A stretch of DNA of 64,000 bases from the NCBI GenBank assembly GCA_965230425.1, contig CBDDKW010000018.1, positions 74,346 through 138,345 on the forward strand, written 5' to 3'. Shown one piece after another: positions 57,997 through 64,000 of this stretch; the first letter of the stretch is position 1; each line of letters begins with the position of its first letter. The notes beneath the pieces were generated by a model that saw nothing but the letters and a program-made list of their open reading frames with translations, made no database searches and was not told the origin of the DNA. Source of the DNA: CBDDKW01 sp965230425 (GTDB taxonomy: Bacteria > Pseudomonadota > Gammaproteobacteria > UBA1113). The translations under genes were made by a program, and so were the position numbers.

Positions 57997-59040
57997 TTAA
58001 ACCCCGAGAATCCGACGAAGCGGTTTTGAAAACCCGAACTTGTCGTAATGAGGTTTGCGCTTTTCAAGAAGTGCGACCAATACTTGTGAGATCGTTCGAT
58101 GTTGTTCGCTAAACCTTGGATTTTCCCCGAGGCGTGTAACGATCTTTCGGATCGACTCAACGATGCTCGAGACAAACATGTTCTCGTTAACACGTCTCGT
58201 CATTTCGATGCGGCCACTTTTGTAGTTAAAGATTCCCTCGGAAGGGTTCATAAACGGATAGTCTTCGGCAATTTCCATCCGTACCTTCTCAAACGCAGCA
58301 GTGAAATCGAGATTGTGTTTCGCCAAACACTTGTCGAGTACTCCAAGCATTTCGACTGACAATTTCATTAGAACTTGCCAATCCTCGGATGAAATCGATT
58401 TTTTCTTGGCTCTACGTTCGAAGTTGTTCGAAAGCTCAAACGGGAAATCCGGCAGAGATGGACCGGACGCATGATCCTCAACCTCTTCTTCCTGAACTGC
58501 GATTCCCACCGGCTCGACAACCGTAACGGGTTTCGCTTCGACGGGCGGCGACGGCAGATGTCCATTTGAACTGAATCCATTCCCGTTGCTTGCCAAAGGC
58601 TGCGGTAAAAACGGTTCGGTTTCCGGTTGTGGAATCGGCGGCGGCGTCTGTGCTGGTGGCTTCTTCGCAGTACCATTCGTGGGAACTGCAGGCTTTTTGA
58701 CCGCTGTGACTTCCACAGATTGAACAGTCTTAGTCTTTGTAGGTTCGGGACTCGGCTTCTTGTTCTCCTTTTCTTGAAAAACATTAACCGATCCGCCCGG
58801 CTCGCGTGCGCGAATCAAAAGTCTCTGAAAAGCCTCTTTCCCTTCGGACACACGTCCGGAGATTTCGTCTCTTTCGATAACCTTCAGTTGATTCTCACGT
58901 CCCAACTGAATTTCGGCTTTATAACCATTCAGTTGGATCTTGATGCACCCAACGAATTGGCGTCGACGCAGGTATTTAACCAACGCCGAAACGTTGACGA
59001 ATGAAGTATCGAGATTCTGATGTAGCGGATGTAATTCCAT
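57997..59040 (-). CDS. Uncharacterised protein with Pro/Glu-rich linker, 347 aa
   Basis: The N-terminal 95 residues form a compact alpha/beta domain (VSALVKYLRRRQFVGCIKI, then LGRENQLKVIERDE), perhaps related to the small regulatory domains found in acidobacterial and myxobacterial signalling proteins. Residues 100-200 are a disordered Pro/Lys/Glu linker. Residues 215-347 are helical (DWQVLMKLSVEMLGVLDKCL) and end with a basic patch. No catalytic motif is seen. I take the ATG at 59040; a GTG lies one codon before. It is on the same strand as the secreted protein, 60 bases upstream of it. Confidence 0.65.
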   Translation of the reverse strand: MELHPLHQNLDTSFVNVSALVKYLRRRQFVGCIKIQLNGYKAEIQLGRENQLKVIERDEISGRVSEGKEAFQRLLIRAREPGGSVNVFQEKENKKPSPEPTKTKTVQSVEVTAVKKPAVPTNGTAKKPPAQTPPPIPQPETEPFLPQPLASNGNGFSSNGHLPSPPVEAKPVTVVEPVGIAVQEEEVEDHASGPSLPDFPFELSNNFERRAKKKSISSEDWQVLMKLSVEMLGVLDKCLAKHNLDFTAAFEKVRMEIAEDYPFMNPSEGIFNYKSGRIEMTRRVNENMFVSSIVESIRKIVTRLGENPRFSEQHRTISQVLVALLEKRKPHYDKFGFSKPLRRILGV

Positions 59041-59383
59041 CACGTATGTCGTTTTTACAATAGATACGGGAGCGTCGCCTTTTTTCAGGCTACGGTTGAA
59101 GAAAAATACTAATATCTACAGAATTCCAATGCAATCGAGATTTAATTTTGAGGATTTGTCACGGAGGCACATAGGATTTGTAGGTAGTGCCAACTTTTGT
59201 AGCGCTTTTTTTGGCCACCGAGACACAGAGAATTATCAAAAAACTGATTCTCCGCCAACCTCTGGAAACTGTGCGACTCTGCGGTGAGGGAAATGTCTGA
59301 AAAGCCCGGTGGGTTCCGGGTCGAGTTCTTTGGCCCCTGATTTTTTAAAGACTGTTTTCCGGAAATAGTTAATAATAATGGGT
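59041..59383. other. Non-coding gap, 343 bp
   Basis: No gene is seen. A phrase GGCCACCGAGACACAGAG near 59213-59230 belongs to the 'CCACTGAGGCACAGAG' type of intergenic repeat, found again at 59877-59966. Nothing else is recognisable. Confidence 0.4.
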
Positions 59384-59780
59384 TTAACTGTCCGACCCAG
59401 CCTTAAACCTCATTCCAAACAAATGCCCTACGGTTCCCGCGAGAGTCGCTTGAATCCCTCGTGCGCTTATCTCCGAAAACTCCTTGTATTCAAACGTTTC
59501 GACGAAGAACGCCGTGATCAGTAAACCCGAGCCCAGGAAGAAGAAAAAACGAACCGACATATTGCGGCCACTTCCGCCAGTTTGTCCTGTGAACAAAGAG
59601 TGCTCCTAAAAGCATATGGATCATTGCTGAGAAAACGAGATAGATGTGGCGGGATTTCATCAACATCCGGTAATCCTGCTCGATCGCGAGTTTGTCGGGA
59701 AAGTAGTAGTACATCAGCTGTCCCGTGATTAGGAACAAGACGAACAACAAGATGCCAAAGATGAGATGAAATTTGCCCAT
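59384..59780 (-). pseudogene. Small four-helix membrane protein, frameshifted
   Basis: The first frame (from 59780, MGKFHLIFGILLFVLFLITGQ) encodes two membrane helices and LVFSAMIHMLLGALFVH. It loses its sense after SFFLLPG. The other frame resumes at GSGLLITAFFVETFEY and continues to HLFGMRF. Joining them gives a roughly 130-residue four-helix protein of a type common as a conserved hypothetical in environmental bacteria. The shift lies in the T/C-rich run near 59515-59540, so either a homopolymer read error or a real mutation is possible. Confidence 0.6.
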
Positions 59781-59876
59781 GTCTAGCGGCGTAACAATTG
59801 CATTGAGAACAATCGTTTCGTAGTTACTTCCGAGTTTCTATATTAAGAAAATCCAAACAGCCAGCGATAGGTTTTT

Positions 59877-59966
59877 TAACCACTGAGGCGCAAAGATCAC
59901 GGAGGAAAAGAAAACTTCAATCATTCTTTGTCTTCCGACCCGGTGAACTCTGCGCCTCAGTGGTTA
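59877..59966. repeat. Long inverted repeat, 16-bp perfect arms
   Basis: TAACCACTGAGGCGCA (59877-59892) pairs exactly with 59951-59966. It sits just past the transketolase stop. The arm sequence is a widespread intergenic repeat in Acidobacteriota and other environmental phyla and does not occur in the left part of the window. Confidence 0.7.
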
Positions 59967-59996
59967 GAATATTGCCTTTTCTGAATAACGGATCTT

Positions 59997-62009
59997 TTAC
60001 AAAGTCGATTTTGCAAGCGCTACGGCATTTTCGACCGTAAAGCCGTAATTCTCGAAAACTACCTTGGCAGGTGCACTGGCACCATACTTATCAACTGTAA
60101 GAGTAGTTCCTTTTGGTCCAGCGTAAATGCCCCATCCATGTCTTACGCCTGCTTCGATGATCAGCCTCGAAGTGACTGCTGTTGGAATCACGCTTTCTCG
60201 GTATTCTTCGGTTTGTTCTTCGAACAATTCCATACAAGGCATCGAAACAACTCGCGTACCGATTCCTTCAGACTGAAGTGCGTCTCTGGTCTCCAGTGCG
60301 AGTCCAACTTCTGCACCGGTCGCGATGATGATCGTTTGAAGTTCTCCTTCTGCGTCCGCTAAAACGTATGCGCCTTTTGAAGTGCCGTCTGCGGTCGCGA
60401 ATTTCTCACGGTCGATCAGAGTTATTCCTTGTCTCGAGAGAGAAAGAGCAGTTGGAGCGTGGCGTCGGTTGAGTGCGATTCTCCAAGCTTCACGAACTTC
60501 GTGAGCGTCGCAAGGCCTCATAACATGAAGATTCGGCATCGCACGCAGCGCCGAAACATGCTCGACGGACTGGTGAGTCGGACCATCTTCGCCGAGTCCG
60601 ATCGAATCATGTGTAAATACGTAGATACACTGGAGTTCAGACAATGCCGCGAGTCTGATCGCCGGTCTCATGTAGTCACTGAACGTCATGAACGTACCGC
60701 CGAAAGGAACCAAACCTCCGTGCAGTGCCATGCCAACCATCAAAGAACCCATCGCGTGTTCGCGCACACCGAAGTGCATGATTCGTCCGCCGTAGTTGTC
60801 GGCCGAAAGAGATGAGCTCGACTTGATATCAGTCTTATTCGAAGGACCTAGGTCAGCCGAACCGCCAATCATCGCAGGAATATCATCGGCAATCGCGTTG
60901 ATCACTTCCCCGCTGTAAACTCTTGTAGCCTTTGCGGTTACATCATCAAACGAAGGCAATCCGTCCTCCCAGTTTTCGGGCAATTCACCGTTCGTGACGT
61001 TCTCGAACAGCTTTCCTTCTTCGGGATACTCACTAACAAACTTCGTGACCATGTCGAGCCACTCACGTTCCGCGTCTTCACCCACATGGCTCTTGAAGTG
61101 TTCGTAGACTTCATTCGGAACATGAAACTTCTTCTCAGGATCCCAACCCAGATTTCTTTTCGTTTCAGCGACTCCATCGTCACCGATCGCGTCGGAGTGT
61201 GCGTCCGCTGTTCCTGCGTTCGGCATTCCAAAACCGATGGTTGTCTTCACACGAATGATGGAAGGCTTGTCGGTCACACCTTGTGCTTCGCGAATCGCGT
61301 TCTCAATCGCTTCGAGATCGTTGCCATCCTCGACCATCGAGACATGCCAACCGCACGATTCAAAACGCTTTGTCACATCCTCGGAGAACGTTAGGTTCGT
61401 GCCGCCTTCGATAGTGATGTCGTTGTCATCGTATAAATAAATTAGATTGCCGAGTTTGAGATGACCGGCAAGCGATGCGGATTCGTAAGAAATTCCTTCC
61501 ATCAGATCGCCGTCGGAAGTGATCGCGTATGTGTAGTGATCGACAACCGGAAAGCCTTCCTTATTGAACGTCGCTGCAAGATGTCTTTCCGCGATCGCCA
61601 TTCCGACGCCGTTCGCAAACCCTTGTCCGAGTGGGCCGGTTGTAACTTCAACACCCGCAGTCAGATGATTCTCCGGATGGCCAGGTGTCGTCGAACCGAA
61701 CTGCCTGAAGTTCTTTATCTCCTCCATCGAAACCGACTCGTAACCGGTTAAGTGCAGAAGACTGTAAATCAGCATCGAACCGTGGCCGGCAGATAAAAGG
61801 AATCGATCACGATTGAACCACTTCGGATTCTTAGGGTTGTGTCTTAGGAATTTAGTCCAAAGAACATATGCCATCGGGGCCGCACCCAAAGGAAGTCCCG
61901 GGTGACCAGAATTAGCCGCCTGAATCGCGTCCAATGAAAGAGTTCTGATCGTGTTGATACACAATTGTTCGATAGAGGTATCGTGTGATTCGGTAGTCGC
62001 AGTAGTCAT
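59997..62009 (-). CDS. tkt: Transketolase
   Basis: 670 aa thiamine-diphosphate enzyme moving two-carbon units in the pentose phosphate pathway. Visible are NSGHPGLPLGAAPMAY, the GHGSMLIYSLLHLTGY stretch, the ThDP motif GDGDLMEGISYESASLAGHLKLGNLIYLYDDN split as GDLMEG...NLIYLYDDN, the catalytic-loop EHAMGSLMVGMALHGG, and FTHDSIGLGEDGPTHQSVE. It is full length. A sugar kinase lies upstream on the same strand, which fits a gluconate or pentose utilisation cluster. Base composition is that of the right-hand genome. Confidence 0.96.
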   Translation of the reverse strand: MTTATTESHDTSIEQLCINTIRTLSLDAIQAANSGHPGLPLGAAPMAYVLWTKFLRHNPKNPKWFNRDRFLLSAGHGSMLIYSLLHLTGYESVSMEEIKNFRQFGSTTPGHPENHLTAGVEVTTGPLGQGFANGVGMAIAERHLAATFNKEGFPVVDHYTYAITSDGDLMEGISYESASLAGHLKLGNLIYLYDDNDITIEGGTNLTFSEDVTKRFESCGWHVSMVEDGNDLEAIENAIREAQGVTDKPSIIRVKTTIGFGMPNAGTADAHSDAIGDDGVAETKRNLGWDPEKKFHVPNEVYEHFKSHVGEDAEREWLDMVTKFVSEYPEEGKLFENVTNGELPENWEDGLPSFDDVTAKATRVYSGEVINAIADDIPAMIGGSADLGPSNKTDIKSSSSLSADNYGGRIMHFGVREHAMGSLMVGMALHGGLVPFGGTFMTFSDYMRPAIRLAALSELQCIYVFTHDSIGLGEDGPTHQSVEHVSALRAMPNLHVMRPCDAHEVREAWRIALNRRHAPTALSLSRQGITLIDREKFATADGTSKGAYVLADAEGELQTIIIATGAEVGLALETRDALQSEGIGTRVVSMPCMELFEEQTEEYRESVIPTAVTSRLIIEAGVRHGWGIYAGPKGTTLTVDKYGASAPAKVVFENYGFTVENAVALAKSTL

Positions 62010-62796
62010 CTTGCCGTCCTTTCGAAAGTACTAATAAATTTGGATAAGGACATGTTAATGGCATTGGGTTTTGAAAACAATTTCGGAGGCTAAATTAGTG
62101 GGAGATTATCGTTACGCCCGTCCAATAGTTTCTTCTCCGGAGCCTTTTGGGGGCAAGCCCTTTAGAAAAGTAATTCCTAAAACGAGGCTGTTTCAAAAGC
62201 CCTACGGGCTCGTCCCGTAGGTGTATTTCATTGATCAGCCAGAAAGGAGTAAAAAGCATCCAAAAAGAAAACGATGTGGTAAATCATGTGAATACAATGT
62301 TTACCGCATCGTTTTCTTATTCCCAGGAAAAACGTATTCCTCGTGAATACCAACAATATGAGTGAATAAGGACATGGAAATTCCTTTTGAGACATCCTCA
62401 GAATCTCTGATAGCCAAGCCGAAGGCGCAGCTCACGGTAAAGAACCACCAAACACCAGGAACCACGTCAGTGGTGACAAAAATGAAATCCATGAGAAAGA
62501 GTTCTACAAATGTTACTGAACCCTTTCCCAAATAATCTAAGTGCCTATTGCGCTTCAAGAACAGCACGGCGAAGCCGTAGCGGGAACTTAGCCAGTTGCA
62601 AGGGCGTCAGCCCGCAGCATCTGGGAAACGTTATTCCAACATAAAAAGCGCGCCGACGTTGTGTTTTTGACCAAAATACAACGTCGGCGCGCTAAAAGGT
62701 TGGTGACCCATAACCAGAGGTTCCGCGCTTCGCGCTCCACCACTGGCTAAGCTCCGCTCGCGTCTTCGACGCTCTTCCACTTGCTCATATCGCTGA
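62010..62796. repeat. 787-bp non-coding gap full of palindromes
   Basis: Structures seen: 62202-62220 (CTACGGG / CCCGTAG), 62265-62283 with 62300-62318 (19-bp arms, one G-U), and small GC-rich hairpins near 62726-62775 built on CGCGCTTCGCGC and GCGTCTTCGACGC. The phrase CCACTGGCTAAGCTCCGCTCGCG resembles repeat families of Acidobacteriota and Verrucomicrobiota when cut into units. An 88-codon frame at 62301-62567 overlaps these repeats and is not convincing as a gene. Confidence 0.55.
62647..62693 (-). terminator. Intrinsic terminator of the sugar kinase gene
   Basis: Perfect 16-bp arms (62647-62662 and 62678-62693, AGCGCGCCGACGTTGT) around a 15-nt loop, followed on the minus strand by TTTTTAT. 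It is about 100 bases past the kinase stop. Confidence 0.75.
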
Positions 62797-64000
62797 TTAT
62801 TTATTGCCGCCTTCGATCAGCATCCGATACATCTCTTGATGCGTCTTCATTGCGGCCTTGTATAGTGCGTGCACTTCTTTACGGGATTCGAACTCTTTCG
62901 TATTGGGCTCTGGGGCTTCATCAATCGAACCTATCAATCCCGACTTCTCAGCGCCGAGTAAAACCGCTCCTCTTGAAGACGCTTCTCTCGTGTCCGGGAG
63001 CGACATATCGACGCCGATTACATCACAGATTATCTGAGTCCAGATCGGAGATGCGCGCAACGCACCTCCCGAAGCAACTATACTTTCAATAGGTAAGACA
63101 GAGTGCAGACGTGTGTAAATATCCTCGAAACGGTAGGCGACTGATTCGAGTGCCGCCTGGACTATATCGACCGAGTCGTGTGCGTTTCGAAGACCGATGA
63201 TCGCGCCGGTCGCATCAGCGTTGTAGCCGGTGCTTCTTTCGCCGGCGACAAAAGGTAGAAACGTGATGCCGTGCCCGGCAGGTGCTCGTTTCGACATCTC
63301 AAGTTCAGTAAGGTCGTCGTCTACGGCGATCTTGAAATTGTCTTTCAACCAACGGTAAAGGCCGCCTCCGTCTGAAAGCGCTCCTCCGATCGCAACTCTC
63401 TCACTATCAACAAGATAGCACCACAAACCAACTGGTATGTTTATTGGAGGATCTCCTTTGTAGACGACTCTCATCGCACCTGATGTGCCGATCATCAAAG
63501 CGGCTTTATCTTTTTGGAAACAGCCTGCTCCGATGTTATTCGCAGCGCCGTCGCCAATTGCGGGAAACCACGAAACATCTGAGATTTTCGGCCAACGTTC
63601 TTTGAACTCGCTGACAAACCGAAGTGAAGCTTCTGAACCACCATCAAGCGAAGGCAGCTCATCGCTCTTAACGTTTAGATAATCGAGGAGCTCCGTGTCC
63701 CAACCCTGTGTCCTTATGTCGAAAATGCCGGTGCCGGACGCCATTGAAACACTCGTTGCGTCGTTTCCAAAAAGCCTTTGGCCCAGAAAGTCCGGGAAAG
63801 ATAGCCACTTTCGAGTTCGATCGAATGCATCCGGGTTAGTTTTTCTAATCCATATGAGTTTTGCGGGCCAATAACTGGAGTGAAACGGACAGCCCGTTCG
63901 GTTGTGGACTTCCCTTTCGTTGAGATCTTCCTTTAGATCCGCCACGAATTCCGCAGGACGTGTCTCAGCCCACGCGTAGAGCGGGGTCGTCGGCTTTCCA
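62797..64000 (-). CDS. FGGY-family carbohydrate kinase (gluconokinase-like), 5' end outside window
   Basis: The frame stays open to the window edge, so the GTG near 63945 is not the start. The upstream residues GKPTTPLYAWAETRPAEFV are the family's substrate-domain stretch. Then GCPFHSSYWPAKLIWI, the ATP-domain GTSGAMRVV, FLPFVAGERSTGYNADATGAIIGL, and the C-terminal IVASGGALRASPIWTQIICDVIG (FGGY signature 2 region) follow. FGGY kinases phosphorylate sugars such as gluconate, xylulose or glycerol. The GERSxGYNxDATG segment and the transketolase downstream favour gluconate. Confidence 0.88.
   Translation of the reverse strand, partial: GKPTTPLYAWAETRPAEFVADLKEDLNEREVHNRTGCPFHSSYWPAKLIWIRKTNPDAFDRTRKWLSFPDFLGQRLFGNDATSVSMASGTGIFDIRTQGWDTELLDYLNVKSDELPSLDGGSEASLRFVSEFKERWPKISDVSWFPAIGDGAANNIGAGCFQKDKAALMIGTSGAMRVVYKGDPPINIPVGLWCYLVDSERVAIGGALSDGGGLYRWLKDNFKIAVDDDLTELEMSKRAPAGHGITFLPFVAGERSTGYNADATGAIIGLRNAHDSVDIVQAALESVAYRFEDIYTRLHSVLPIESIVASGGALRASPIWTQIICDVIGVDMSLPDTREASSRGAVLLGAEKSGLIGSIDEAPEPNTKEFESRKEVHALYKAAMKTHQEMYRMLIEGGNK

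Noticed and set aside
62301..62567. 88-codon open frame in the gap between transketolase and the sugar kinase
   Set aside because: It begins and ends among palindromic repeats, has no ribosome site I can see, no recognisable domain, and composition like the surrounding non-coding DNA.

Overview
The window is two unrelated pieces of DNA joined near position 56,455. Bases 1 to about 56,450 are AT-rich and carry genes typical of a gammaproteobacterium of the Legionellales type, an intracellular amoeba or arthropod symbiont. The signs are a Mip-like isomerase, TamA/TamB, ClpB, a PilE pilin, a FTR1/P19 iron operon, and several large proteins that match nothing I recognise and look like secreted effectors. 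Bases 56,455 to 64,000 have a higher GC content, different codon use and different intergenic repeats, and look like an Acidobacteriota (Blastocatellia-like) genome. The join falls inside murJ: only its last 195 codons remain, running in frame into an unrelated secreted protein. I read this as an assembly chimera, not a natural fusion.

Layout of the gammaproteobacterial part. 1-1.6 kb: 3' end of a kynureninase gene and tRNA-Glu and tRNA-Ala. 1.9-5.5 kb: an unknown helical protein, gltX and trpS. 5.6-9.1 kb: two divergent unknown proteins, then two tandem hairpins that covary. 9.1-10.4 kb: a MazF-type toxin-antitoxin pair and a frameshifted sodC. 10.5-14.0 kb: a lysine-degradation pair (lysine/saccharopine dehydrogenase plus aminoadipate-semialdehyde dehydrogenase) and an S1/P1 nuclease. 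14.1-19.3 kb: tamA-tamB. 19.5-22.1 kb: a membrane-anchored CE-clan cysteine protease, likely a deubiquitinase or deSUMOylase effector, beside a truncated paralog without the catalytic domain. 22.4-29.3 kb: ampG, a MscK-type channel and an ABC-2 exporter in one operon, preceded by mip. 29.6-33.8 kb: sdaA, then an HNH-nuclease-like protein with a slippery A8 tract and a coiled-coil protein with a basic, NLS-like tail. 33.8-37.8 kb: a Fur-controlled iron uptake operon. 37.8-40 kb: a toxin-antitoxin-like pair and an AAA ATPase. 40-45.2 kb: pssA, a periplasmic protein, a MITE-like element, clpB with a heat-shock promoter, and pilE. 45.2-51.4 kb: a polytopic membrane protein behind a strong Fur-box promoter, fkpB, a coiled-coil protein and a hybrid histidine kinase. 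51.6-56.45 kb: murJ(3')-ribF-ileS-lspA, a standard gammaproteobacterial cluster.

Layout of the right-hand part. It holds a secreted protein fused by the join to murJ, a protein with a Pro/Glu-rich linker, a frameshifted small membrane protein, transketolase, and the 3' part of an FGGY sugar kinase. The last two suggest gluconate/pentose phosphate metabolism. The intergenic regions are rich in palindromes.

The least ordinary signals are the CE-protease locus, the Fur-regulated unknown membrane protein, the slippery A8 tract in the HNH gene, and a dispersed structured repeat found in three copies (near 10.4, 31.0 and 44.6 kb) whose stems covary.
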